Source: an uncultured Mailhella sp. (GTDB taxonomy: Bacteria > Desulfobacterota > Desulfovibrionia > Desulfovibrionales > Desulfovibrionaceae). From it: DNA of 24,141 nt. Below are positions 1 to 6,975 of the stretch, piece after piece; positions within the stretch are counted from its first letter, which is position 1, and each line of letters opens with the position of its first letter. A program made the translations under genes and the position numbers. The notes below the pieces were generated by a model that was not told the DNA's origin, ran no database searches, and was given only the letters and a program-made list of their open reading frames with translations. The DNA lies in NCBI GenBank assembly GCA_948482415.1, contig CAOMFZ010000010.1:1-24141 (forward strand), in the 5' to 3' direction.

Positions 1-9
1 GGGGAAATT

Positions 10-106
10 TATTTTAAAAAGTTTTGTAAAGGGGTGCAGGGGAAGAAACTTTTACGAAAAGTTTTTCCCCTGCATAAAAGTCGCAAGATTTATCGGAAAG
101 GCTCTA
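10..106 (-). repeat. Structured intergenic repeat, copy A
   Basis: This is an intergenic hairpin element. The arms at 35-53 and 57-74 are inverted repeats (TGCAGGGG...CCCCTGCA) with one bulged base and a 3-nt loop. Positions 16-53 are identical over 38 bases to the reverse complement of 4568-4605 in copy B, and 58-79 match the complement of 4471-4492. The outer end at 91-106 reads TAGAGCCTTTCCG on the minus strand, the same terminal motif as copies B, C and D. The left end may lie outside the window. The terminal TAG is also the stop codon of the adjacent DMT gene. There is no long T-run, so it is not a classical terminator. Confidence 0.7.
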
Positions 107-964
107 AAACAGCATAATGAGCGTACCGACTGTGATAAACAGCAGTCCAAGGGCGGATTTACAGGTTAATTTTTCGTGAAAGACAAAATAGGAAAAGGCT
201 ATTGTTACTAAAATGCTCAGCTTGTCAATGGGAACGACAATACTTGCAGGACCGTCCTGCAAGGCACGATAAAAGCATAACCAGGACGCTCCGGTGGCAA
301 TACCTGACAGGCAGATAAAGGTAAAATCATGTTTAGGAATTCGGCGGAGATTTTTTTGTTTTCCTGTAACAAAGACCATACCCCAAGCCATAATGAGTAC
401 AACGACTGTGCGAATGGCTGTACCCAAATTGGATTCGATTCCCGTAATACCAATTTTTCCTAAAATAGCCGTCAAACTGGCAAAAATTGCTGAACCCAAA
501 GCATACCAAAGCCATGCACCTCTATTGTCTGTTTGTCTGCCGGATTTCTTTCTTTCAAGCATAAGGAACGTTCCGACGGCAATAAGCAGTATGCCTGTTC
601 CTTTGAGCAAATTAATGGGTTCGCTGAAAAAAAGAAATGCCAAGACAATGGTTAAAACGGTGCTGGATTTGTCAATGGGGACGACTTTGTTAATATCACC
701 CAGCTGCAGTGCTTTGAAATAACACAGCCAGGACGCCCCTGTGGCAAGACCGGAAAGAACAAGGAAGAGCAGTGTATTTGCATTGATGGCATGCAGTTGG
801 TTTTGTGACTGGACGACAAAGACCATGAGCCATGAAAATAACAGGACAACAATGGTGCGGACAGCCGTGGTTATAGTTGAATCAGTTTCCCGAATACCGC
901 ATTTTGCCAAAATGGCTGTTATGCCGGCAAAAAATGCAGAACCAAACGCAAATATCAACCACAT
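104..964 (-). CDS. DMT superfamily permease (two EamA domains)
   Basis: This predicted inner-membrane transporter has 286 aa, usual for the drug/metabolite transporter superfamily. It consists of two homologous EamA halves (about residues 1-137 and 149-286), each with about five hydrophobic segments. The internal duplication is easy to see: AILAKCGI / AILGKIGI, SGLATGASWLC / SGIATGASWLC, and VVPIDK in both halves. The ATG at 964 is preceded by AAAGGAAAGG as ribosome-binding site. It is the last gene of a minus-strand run (flavodoxin, MATE, cyclophilin-like, DMT), 46 bp after the cyclophilin-like gene. The substrate cannot be told from sequence; amino acid or metabolite export is typical of the family. 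Its TAG stop lies inside repeat copy A. Confidence 0.9.
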   Translation of the reverse strand: MWLIFAFGSAFFAGITAILAKCGIRETDSTITTAVRTIVVLLFSWLMVFVVQSQNQLHAINANTLLFLVLSGLATGASWLCYFKALQLGDINKVVPIDKSSTVLTIVLAFLFFSEPINLLKGTGILLIAVGTFLMLERKKSGRQTDNRGAWLWYALGSAIFASLTAILGKIGITGIESNLGTAIRTVVVLIMAWGMVFVTGKQKNLRRIPKHDFTFICLSGIATGASWLCFYRALQDGPASIVVPIDKLSILVTIAFSYFVFHEKLTCKSALGLLFITVGTLIMLF

Positions 965-1010
965 GGTACTTTATAGCCTTTCCTTTATTATGTAATAAGA
1001 TGTATATGTT

Positions 1011-1451
1011 TTATTCCACTTTTTCGATACGCACAACAAAATCATTTTCCTGTCCGGCAAAAAATTCTATCCCACTGTTGAGACGTCCAAGAGAAACAAG
1101 TCCTTTTGAATTTCTGAAGTCCTTGTAAAAAAGGGATAAATTACCCCATGGAGCATAGAGACATAAATCGCCGATATTGGGGTCAAATTCCATTTTTTCA
1201 CCTTCCGTGGGAAGTTTATTGTCCATGTAGGCAATTTTTTCAATGCCGTTGAAATCCTCAAAGGTGAGTGTCAGCGGAAGCTGTGCATAGAGGGCATTGG
1301 CGGCAGGAGTATCATACAAAACAGCAGGAAATTCCTGTTCATCCACAATAAATTTTATCATCTTTTTATCTTGTGCAGCGCTTTTCTGGACTGCCGTGAA
1401 AGCAAAGCAAAAAGTCAGTAATACGCTGAGGAAGAGAATAATGTTTTTCAT
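1011..1451 (-). CDS. Exported cyclophilin-like fold protein
   Basis: This is a small secreted protein of 146 aa. It starts with a signal peptide (Lys at position 3, hydrophobic core to about residue 20, likely cleavage after the Ala-Ala near residue 26). The remainder is a beta-rich domain of about 115 aa resembling the cyclophilin-like family (PF18050-type), with a DTPAANALYAQLPLTLTFED region, a GDLCLYAPWGNLSLFY core and a LGRLNSG segment. That family has a cyclophilin/TRAP-like beta barrel, and most members have no proven activity. The ATG has a good SD (TAAGGAG). It lies 17 bp downstream of the MATE gene. Genes of this family often occur beside flavodoxins and LysR regulators, as here, suggesting a redox or stress-linked role (inference). 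Confidence 0.8.
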   Translation of the reverse strand: MKNIILFLSVLLTFCFAFTAVQKSAAQDKKMIKFIVDEQEFPAVLYDTPAANALYAQLPLTLTFEDFNGIEKIAYMDNKLPTEGEKMEFDPNIGDLCLYAPWGNLSLFYKDFRNSKGLVSLGRLNSGIEFFAGQENDFVVRIEKVE

Positions 1452-1468
1452 TTGTTTCTCCTTATTTT

Positions 1469-2797
1469 TTATTCAATAACTTTAAAATGTTTCCAAACAC
1501 CGCTTTTGAAACGAAGCCAGAAAATGATGCCCCGTATTGTCCAGTCAAGGCACATGGCATAGGCAATGCCCATAACCCCCAAATCAAGGTAAATACCAAA
1601 GAGCACCGCAAAAATAAGCCGCACGCCGATGGAGGTGAAAAGAGAAACAACGGTCGTAAATTTTACGTCGCCTGCTGCGCGCAGTCCCTTGCCAAGCGGG
1701 TCGGCAAGCGGAAAGGATATTGTATTAAAAATATTGTGCACAAGCACCAGCAAAATCACGAGTTCCTTTGTTTCAGGAGAAAGGGCGTAAAAGTGCATGA
1801 CAAAAGGCGTCAGTGCAAAAATAAGCCCGTTCCAGAGAAGCGCGAAAAGCAGCGTAACCTTTGTCAGTTTTTTGAAATAATATTCTGCCTGCTGCGTATT
1901 TTCCGCGCCCATGCACTGTCCGATGACCGTAATATACACAGGTCCCATGGTGACGCAGACAAGAGCAGACATATTCCAAATACTTTGGGCAACGCCGTTG
2001 GCGGCAATTTGATAGGTGCCAAACAGCGCAGCCACACTGCTGAGCGCTACTTTTACCAGCTGAAAGACGCCGCTTTCAATGCCGTTGGGGACGGCAATAC
2101 CAAGAATACGGCGCTGTAACTCCTTGTTCCACTTGAAAATCCATGCTTTTGTGTAGTAAATGGGATTATGCATGGAAAAACACAAAACCGTAATGGCAAG
2201 GGCAGAAAAAACACGCGCAATGAGCGAAGGATACGCAACTCCCGGAACGCCTGCATGCAAAACAAAAACGCCGATAATATTTCCTATGATATTGATAATA
2301 TTTGAAACAAGGGAAATATACAAAGTCGTGTCCGTTTTGCCGAAACTTCTGTACATGGCAGTTCCGGCATTGTACATGGCAAGGGCAGGATAGGAGTAGG
2401 CAGAAATTCGCAAATAGGTGACGCAGGCGTCCATAACTTCTTTTTCGACACGTCCGAAAATCAGGCGCATTAATTGTTCATTATAAAGAAGAATACCTAT
2501 TTCAACAAGGAAGGAAAATATAAGCGAAAAAAGCAGCAGCTGACTTCCTGTTTCGCCTGCTTTATCATAATCCTTTTTGCCGATATATTGGCTGATAACC
2601 ACAGCGCCGCCGGAAGCAAGCGCAATAAAAAGGTACAGAAAAATGGTGTTGAAAGAATTGACAAGGGAAACGCCGGAAACGGCTGCTTCGCTGACAAAGC
2701 CAATGACAAAAACATCAGCAATGCCAACAAAAGCAACCAGCAGCTGCTCTAAAAAAAGAGGAATAATTAAATTTTTCAGCGCTTGATTGGAAAACAT
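1469..2797 (-). CDS. MATE family efflux transporter
   Basis: A polytopic membrane protein of 442 aa, the normal MATE (multi-antimicrobial extrusion) size with about 12 transmembrane segments in two MatE halves. The N-terminal half has the family-typical IPLFLEQLLVAFVGIADVFVIGFV start, followed by GVSLVNSFNTIFLYLFIALASGGAVVISQYIGKKD. A similar pattern occurs in the second half (GIAVPNGIESGVFQLVKVALSSVAALFGTYQIAANGVAQ). Such proteins export cationic drugs or metabolites in exchange for Na+ or H+. The ATG follows the flavodoxin stop by only 6 bp and has no clear SD of its own, which suggests translational coupling. The substrate is unknown; the setting next to a flavodoxin and a LysR regulator suggests stress-responsive detoxification (inference). 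Confidence 0.93.
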   Translation of the reverse strand: MFSNQALKNLIIPLFLEQLLVAFVGIADVFVIGFVSEAAVSGVSLVNSFNTIFLYLFIALASGGAVVISQYIGKKDYDKAGETGSQLLLFSLIFSFLVEIGILLYNEQLMRLIFGRVEKEVMDACVTYLRISAYSYPALAMYNAGTAMYRSFGKTDTTLYISLVSNIINIIGNIIGVFVLHAGVPGVAYPSLIARVFSALAITVLCFSMHNPIYYTKAWIFKWNKELQRRILGIAVPNGIESGVFQLVKVALSSVAALFGTYQIAANGVAQSIWNMSALVCVTMGPVYITVIGQCMGAENTQQAEYYFKKLTKVTLLFALLWNGLIFALTPFVMHFYALSPETKELVILLVLVHNIFNTISFPLADPLGKGLRAAGDVKFTTVVSLFTSIGVRLIFAVLFGIYLDLGVMGIAYAMCLDWTIRGIIFWLRFKSGVWKHFKVIE

Positions 2798-2803
2798 ATT
2801 GTT

Positions 2804-3277
2804 TTACTTGAGATATTGTGCAGTCCAGACGGCAAGTTCTTTGTCAGAAATGCGGTTTAATATTGTGCCTTTTTTCCAAACGGCATTTGGATATTGTTTT
2901 TCAAGAAATTCAACAGTTCTGCCCATGCCGCTGCCGCCGCTGGTGGCAAAGGGGATAATGGTTTTGCCTGCAAAATCATATTGTTCAAGAAAAGTGTTGA
3001 TAATAGTGGGCGCAATATACCACCAAATGGGGAAGCCCAGAAAAATGGTATCATATTCCGCCATGTTGAAACATTTTTCGGCAATTTCAGGACGGGAATG
3101 GGGATCATTCATTTCAAGGGAACTGCGGCTTTGTTTGTTGGTCCAGTCAAGATCCGCGGAGCTGTAAGGAACGGCAGGTTTAATTTCAAAGACATCAGCA
3201 TTGCTGTGCTTTGCGATTTGCATGGCGGCTTTTTTGGTTACGCCGCTGGCAGAAAAATATGCAACAAGTGTTTTCAT
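2804..3277 (-). CDS. Flavodoxin family protein
   Basis: A cytoplasmic flavodoxin-like protein (157 aa). The N-terminal LVAYFSASGVTKKAA is the FMN-phosphate loop, with Ser/Thr residues at about 8-14. The mid region TIFLGFPIWWYIAPTIINTFLE, and PFATSGGSGMGRT near residue 112, are typical of the Flavodoxin_4 group, in which aromatic residues stack on the flavin. It probably acts as a flavin-dependent electron carrier or small reductase. The ATG has a strong SD (AAGGAG, 6-nt spacing). It is the first gene of the flavodoxin-MATE-cyclophilin-like-DMT cassette, 262 bp downstream of the LysR gene on the same strand. That gap contains repeat copy E and a short dyad, so the cassette probably has its own promoter. 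Confidence 0.9.
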   Translation of the reverse strand: MKTLVAYFSASGVTKKAAMQIAKHSNADVFEIKPAVPYSSADLDWTNKQSRSSLEMNDPHSRPEIAEKCFNMAEYDTIFLGFPIWWYIAPTIINTFLEQYDFAGKTIIPFATSGGSGMGRTVEFLEKQYPNAVWKKGTILNRISDKELAVWTAQYLK

Positions 3278-3312
3278 GGCATACTCCTTTTATTCGCTTT
3301 GTTATAGAAAGA

Positions 3313-3323
3313 GGTTGATAACC
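3313..3323. promoter_or_regulatory. Candidate LysR operator (short dyad)
   Basis: The sequence GGTTGATAACC is an interrupted palindrome (GGTT/AACC) 36 bp upstream of the flavodoxin start, in the expected promoter region of the cassette downstream of the LysR gene. LysR-type sites are usually short AT-rich dyads, so this is a candidate only. An AT-rich TATAAC follows a few bases later on the minus strand as a possible -10, with no good -35. Confidence 0.25.
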
Positions 3324-3345
3324 AATCACTTATAAAACATATCTT

Positions 3346-3424
3346 CTTGTTTTTCTGAAAGAAAAACAAGCAATGTGGGGGTATGGGGGAAATCATTTCC
3401 CCCATAAAAAAAATTTTATAATTA
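3346..3424 (+). repeat. Structured intergenic repeat, copy E (core only, two hairpins)
   Basis: Two perfect hairpins lie in tandem. The first is CTTGTTTTTC (3346-3355) with GAAAAACAAG (3361-3370), 10 bp with a 5-nt loop. The second is TATGGGGGAAAT (3382-3393) with ATTTCCCCCATA (3395-3406), a 12-bp palindrome around one base. The layout GGGGG-n-GGGGGAA...TTCCCCC followed by an A-rich stretch and TTTTATAATTA is shared with copies A, B and D, so I place it in the same family although no TAGAGC end is visible. It sits between the LysR stop and the flavodoxin promoter. Confidence 0.5.
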
Positions 3425-3539
3425 TATTTTGTAGTTATAAAATCAACCTGATACTAGAACAACGCAATTTTTTTTGCTAAAAAGAAAGAAATTGTTCATG
3501 ACGCATTGATATCATAAGGAACGATATAATGTCTAATAC

Positions 3540-4430
3540 TTATATGTTATTACCAGTTATGCTTAATAGATATTTCTTGGTAAAGTCAATAAAGGCTGTT
3601 GTCGTCGGTGAAAAGATTTGTTCTTTTTTCCAGACTAATGCGGTTGAATGTTCCAATTTGGGAGAAAGGGGGATAAAGGTTAAGCCGTCATAGGTGCAAT
3701 TTAAATTGAGGCTGAGCATAATGCCGATATTTTCTTTTGCCAGTATGGCTTTATTATAGGGAAGATCAATATTTGCAATAAGTTCCACCTGATTTTTATA
3801 CGAACCGAGCCATGAGCCGATTAAACTTTGGTTAAAATCTCCCATTGCTTCAAGCAGAGACATGCCTTGAAGATCCTTTGGGGTGATATATTGTTTTTGG
3901 GCTAACGGGGTATTCTGCGGAACATAGATACCCCATTCTTCTTTGTTCGGCATAGTGATAAAATTGTATTTATGCATATCGACAGGTTCAGATATAAGCC
4001 CGATATCAAGAAGCCCTCTTTCAATATAATTTTGGATATTGAGCGTATTTCCGCTGTAGATTTCATAGCTTACTTTAGGATAGTGTTTGCGGAATTCGGC
4101 AATGATTTTCGCTAAATATTCAGTGGAGCGATATTCTCCGCCGCCAATGGAAATAGTGCCGGCAAGCATTTTTTCCTTTTGGAGAAAATCCCGTTTGGTT
4201 TTATCCGTTAGAGATAAAATTTCCTGCGCCCGCTGTTTGAGAAGAAGCCCGTCTTCAGTTAAAATAATATTGTGATTGCTGCGGATGAAGAGTTTGACGC
4301 CGAGTTCTTCCTCAAGGTCTGCTATTTGGCGGGAAAGGGTTGGCTGGGTTACATGGAGCTGCTGCGCGGCTTTGGTAAAATTTTCTTCCCGGGCAATGGC
4401 TAAAAAATAATTGAGAACCCGAAGTTCCAT
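3540..4430 (-). CDS. LysR family transcriptional regulator
   Basis: A 296-aa cytoplasmic DNA-binding regulator. The N-terminal winged helix-turn-helix spans about residues 1-60 (MELRVLNYFLAIAREENFT, then KAAQQLHVTQPTLSRQIADL). The remainder is a LysR substrate-binding domain of periplasmic-binding-protein fold. I chose the ATG at 4430, preceded by AGGAG at 5-nt spacing. An in-frame ATG at 4463 would add 11 residues not found in typical LysR proteins and lies at the edge of repeat copy B. It lies upstream of and in the same direction as the flavodoxin/MATE cassette, its likely target (inference). The inducer is unknown. Confidence 0.92.
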   Translation of the reverse strand: MELRVLNYFLAIAREENFTKAAQQLHVTQPTLSRQIADLEEELGVKLFIRSNHNIILTEDGLLLKQRAQEILSLTDKTKRDFLQKEKMLAGTISIGGGEYRSTEYLAKIIAEFRKHYPKVSYEIYSGNTLNIQNYIERGLLDIGLISEPVDMHKYNFITMPNKEEWGIYVPQNTPLAQKQYITPKDLQGMSLLEAMGDFNQSLIGSWLGSYKNQVELIANIDLPYNKAILAKENIGIMLSLNLNCTYDGLTFIPLSPKLEHSTALVWKKEQIFSPTTTAFIDFTKKYLLSITGNNI

Positions 4431-4465
4431 ACTTGCTCCTGTTTGTATATTTCCACTTAACATTA

Positions 4466-4652
4466 GGAATTTTTATGCAGGGGAAAAACTTTAGCTCTGC
4501 TGTCTATTTGCGTAATTGCTCGCTTACTCGCAAACGCAAACGGCTTCGCCGCCATTCCGGTAGCTGAAAAAGTTTCTTCCCCTGCACCCCTTTACAAAAC
4601 TTTTTAAGCTTAATTATAAAATTTATTTGCAATTATTTCCGGAAAGGCTCTA
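4466..4652 (-). repeat. Structured intergenic repeat, copy B (longest loop)
   Basis: The element runs from TAGAGCCTTTCCGG (minus strand, at 4652) through TTGCAAATAAATTTTATAAT to a hairpin whose arms (4568-4605 and 4471-4492) are base-identical to those of copy A. Between the arms is a loop of about 75 bp containing its own small dyads (a GGC-TTC-GCC turn and GCGTTTGCG/CGCAAACGC-like segments). It occupies most of the space between the ygiQ stop (4798) and the LysR start (4430), so the LysR promoter must lie within it or upstream. A TATAAT is present inside the element on the minus strand. Confidence 0.7.
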
Positions 4653-4797
4653 GTTTACAGTATAACATATTGTTCGTATCTGTGTATTTTTACTTGATTT
4701 TTATAAATTAATCATAAAAAGTGTTATCTTGTAGCACAGGAAGTGCGAGCCACGCAGTGCGAGCGAAACGAAAACCACGCTTTTTGTGAGCGTCATC
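4653..4797. other. Gene-free spacer between repeat B and ygiQ
   Basis: An AT-rich part (4653-4735) is followed by a more GC-rich part (4740-4797). The latter holds a 9-bp direct repeat, AGTGCGAGC, at 4742-4750 and 4756-4764. I see no ORF, no clear intrinsic terminator for ygiQ, and no RNA gene that I recognise. Confidence 0.5.
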
Positions 4798-6765
4798 TTA
4801 AAGGTCGTGTATGGCGGTTCCCATAAGTATGCCGTGCTGACGCAGGCGCTGGGCGTCTGTTTTCGCAACAAAAACGGGATTGCCCTTTGGATCGCATTCC
4901 GCGTAAAACATAGCTGTGGCAACTGTTCCGGGTGTGGGAATAAAGCATTGCACCTGCTGGGGCTTCCAGTTTCTTTCCCTGAGCCAGCTGGCTAATTCGC
5001 GCATGTTTTCGTCGGTACAGCCGGGGAATGCACTTAAAAGATAAGGAATAACATATTGTTCTTTATTGACTTTTTTGCAGTGGCTATAAAATGCCTGTAA
5101 AAAAGTTTCAAATTTATCCATGCCGGGCTTGCGCATGAGTTTGAGCACGTTTTCAGAGCAGTGTTCCGGTGCAACTTTGAGCTGTCCGCCTGTAAATTCG
5201 CCTGTATAACTTTCAAGGGCGGCTTTTTGCTGTAAGGCTAAATCAAAACGAATGCCGCTGGCGATACGCACATTGCGGATATGAGGAAGTTTTTTGACTT
5301 TCCGCAGCAGGGCAAGGTGTTTTTCCTGATCCACAATAAAATGCGGACAGATTGACGGTGTCATACAGGAATCACGCTTGCAGGAAAAATTTTTATTTTC
5401 CTTTTGTGCTTTTTCCTCTAATCCGCAGCAGGCTTGCCACATATTGGCAGAGGGTCCGCCAATATCACTGATTGAGCCGTCAAAGCCTTTGGAATTGGCA
5501 ATTTTTTGCGCTTCATCAAGCAGGGATTGTTCAGAGCGGGAAGAAATTTTTCTGCCCTGATGCAAAGCCAAAGAACAGAAAGAACAGCCGCCTCCGCAGC
5601 CCCTGTGGCTGGTCATGCTTGTTTTCATCATGTTTTCAGCAGGGATTTTTCCCTGATAGCGCGGGTGGGCTTTGCGTTTAAACGGCAGGGTATAGAGCAA
5701 ATCCATTTCTTCGGTCGTCAGGCGTTTGGCTGGTTTTTCCACCAGCACAGCCCTGTCTTTATCCACAGCCTGCACAAGCAGGTGGTCGCCGTGATGAATA
5801 TGCTGTTCGCTGGCAAGGGTTGCTTCCATAAGCAGTTTCGGTGAGCGCAGAATATCCTCATGAGAGGGCAAAATAACCGTGTTTTCGGGAAGATTGACAA
5901 TTTCGTCAGTTTTTATAAAACGGCAGGTGCCGTCAATATTTTTAAAAACCTGCTGCCACGGCTTTTTATTGTTTGCCTTTTCCAAAACAGGGCTGCCCCA
6001 TTGCAGTTCCGGATGTTTTGCATAAAAATCACGAAGGCGCACCGCAATTTCAAGCAAAGCTCGTTCGCCCATGCCATAGACTGCTAAATCCAGTTTTGCG
6101 TCGGCTAAAACGGATTTCCTCAAACTGTCAGTCCAAAAATCATAATGGCTGAGCCTGCGCAGACTTGCTTCAATTCCGCCTGCAATAACCGGCAAATTGG
6201 GAAAAGCCTGCCTGATAAGAGAAGTGTACACCGTGACAGCGCGGTTGGGACGTGCTCCGCATTTGCCGCCCGGCGTATAGGCATCATCGTGCCGTTTTTT
6301 GCGAAAGGCGGTGTAATGGGCAAGCATGCTGTCCACAGCGCCGGAGCTTATGCCTGCAAAAAGACGCGGACGCCCCATAGCTTGTATTTGCTCAATAATA
6401 GCGGGATTTTTCCAATCCGGCTGGGTGATAATGCCCACTTTAAAGCCGTGGTACTCCAAATAGCGTCCCAGCAAAGCCGTGGCAAAGGCAGGGTGGTCAA
6501 TGTAGGCGTCACCTGAAATCAATAAAACATCAAGTTCTTTCCAGTCTTTGATTTGCATATCTTCCGGGCAGAGTGGCAGATACTCTTTATAGTCTGCTTT
6601 GGTATCAGGGCGCTTTGTGTACGGCTTTGGCGGCAGATTTCCTGCAAATTCAGTATGATTTTTTGCTTCATGCTGTTTTTGGGGCTTTTTTGTTTGTTCA
6701 GAAGAAAATTTTTTCCCTGAAAAGTTGTTTCTTTTTTGTTGATGAGCAGTAATTTTTTCTTGCAT
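4798..6765 (-). CDS. ygiQ: YgiQ family radical SAM protein
   Basis: A large (655 aa) UPF0313/YgiQ-type radical SAM protein. After a basic, low-complexity N-terminus (about 1-55) comes the family-specific YgiQ N-terminal domain (FLP-like start, then ELDVLLISGDAYIDHPAF at about 78-94, and PVIAGGIEASLRRLSHYDFW at about 192-211). The radical SAM core follows with the 4Fe-4S motif Cys390-X3-Cys394-X2-Cys397 (RGCGGGCSFCSLALHQGR). It ends with the conserved ECDPKGNPVFV segment. The family is widespread but its reaction is not established to my knowledge. The start at 6765 has only a weak SD (AGAAG); since conserved sequence begins by about residue 58, any alternative start would trim only the low-complexity tail. 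It is transcribed divergently from livK. Confidence 0.93.
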   Translation of the reverse strand: MQEKITAHQQKRNNFSGKKFSSEQTKKPQKQHEAKNHTEFAGNLPPKPYTKRPDTKADYKEYLPLCPEDMQIKDWKELDVLLISGDAYIDHPAFATALLGRYLEYHGFKVGIITQPDWKNPAIIEQIQAMGRPRLFAGISSGAVDSMLAHYTAFRKKRHDDAYTPGGKCGARPNRAVTVYTSLIRQAFPNLPVIAGGIEASLRRLSHYDFWTDSLRKSVLADAKLDLAVYGMGERALLEIAVRLRDFYAKHPELQWGSPVLEKANNKKPWQQVFKNIDGTCRFIKTDEIVNLPENTVILPSHEDILRSPKLLMEATLASEQHIHHGDHLLVQAVDKDRAVLVEKPAKRLTTEEMDLLYTLPFKRKAHPRYQGKIPAENMMKTSMTSHRGCGGGCSFCSLALHQGRKISSRSEQSLLDEAQKIANSKGFDGSISDIGGPSANMWQACCGLEEKAQKENKNFSCKRDSCMTPSICPHFIVDQEKHLALLRKVKKLPHIRNVRIASGIRFDLALQQKAALESYTGEFTGGQLKVAPEHCSENVLKLMRKPGMDKFETFLQAFYSHCKKVNKEQYVIPYLLSAFPGCTDENMRELASWLRERNWKPQQVQCFIPTPGTVATAMFYAECDPKGNPVFVAKTDAQRLRQHGILMGTAIHDL

Positions 6766-6834
6766 ATACTATACTTCTGTTTTGTATTTATTGTTTTATT
6801 TTACTATGTTATATATAGAAAATTAGTCTATAGA

Positions 6835-6856
6835 ATTTTTACAAAATTGTAAAAAT
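6835..6856. promoter_or_regulatory. Candidate operator palindrome in ygiQ-livK divergent region
   Basis: ATTTTTACAA (6835-6844) and TTGTAAAAAT (6847-6856) are perfect 10-bp inverted half-sites separated by AA. The site is 26 bp upstream of the livK -35 box and between the two divergent genes, so a dimeric regulator binding here could affect both. The regulator is unknown. The region is AT-rich, so chance cannot be excluded. Confidence 0.4.
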
Positions 6857-6881
6857 AAAAATTAAAAATTTACTTTTTTTA

Positions 6882-6911
6882 TTGACAATCTCTCTTAATG
6901 TGTGGCATATT
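6882..6911 (+). promoter_or_regulatory. Sigma-70-type promoter for the liv operon
   Basis: A perfect -35 box, TTGACA (6882-6887), is followed after 18 bp by CATATT (6906-6911), four of six matches to the -10 consensus. The transcript would start near 6918 and have a leader of about 58 nt before livK. No sigma-54 -24/-12 site was found here. Confidence 0.5.
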
Positions 6912-6917
6912 CTCCGA

Positions 6918-6960
6918 ACAGTCAAACTGTAACTTTTTTGAATAGTCAAAAAAGCAGTTT
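6918..6960 (+). promoter_or_regulatory. livK 5' UTR hairpin pair
   Basis: The stem CTTTTTTGA (6933-6941) with TCAAAAAAG (6946-6954) is extended by AAACTG (6924-6929) with CAGTTT (6955-6960), giving 15 bp with a 3-nt bulge. A smaller hairpin, ACAGT (6918-6922) with ACTGT (6926-6930), uses the same ACTG bases and so excludes the outer part of the large stem. The structure ends six bases before the SD (GGGAGG, 6966-6971), so it may influence mRNA stability or translation of livK. Confidence 0.4.
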
Positions 6961-6975
6961 TTTATGGGAGGATAT

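Noticed and set aside
1487..2119. 210-codon open frame on the plus strand
   Set aside because: It is antisense to the MATE gene, has no SD, and its translation is basic and low-complexity with no recognisable domain.
3346..3406. CRISPR-like or tandem repeat array
   Set aside because: There are only two unrelated hairpins and no regular repeat-spacer pattern or cas gene.
6904..6917. Possible sigma-54 promoter upstream of livK (GTGTGGCATATTC)
   Set aside because: A GG is present but no GC at the required 10-bp spacing, so the -24/-12 pattern fails.
6964..6966. ATG at 6964 as livK start
   Set aside because: It overlaps the SD of the ATG at 6976 and would add residues before a normal signal peptide.
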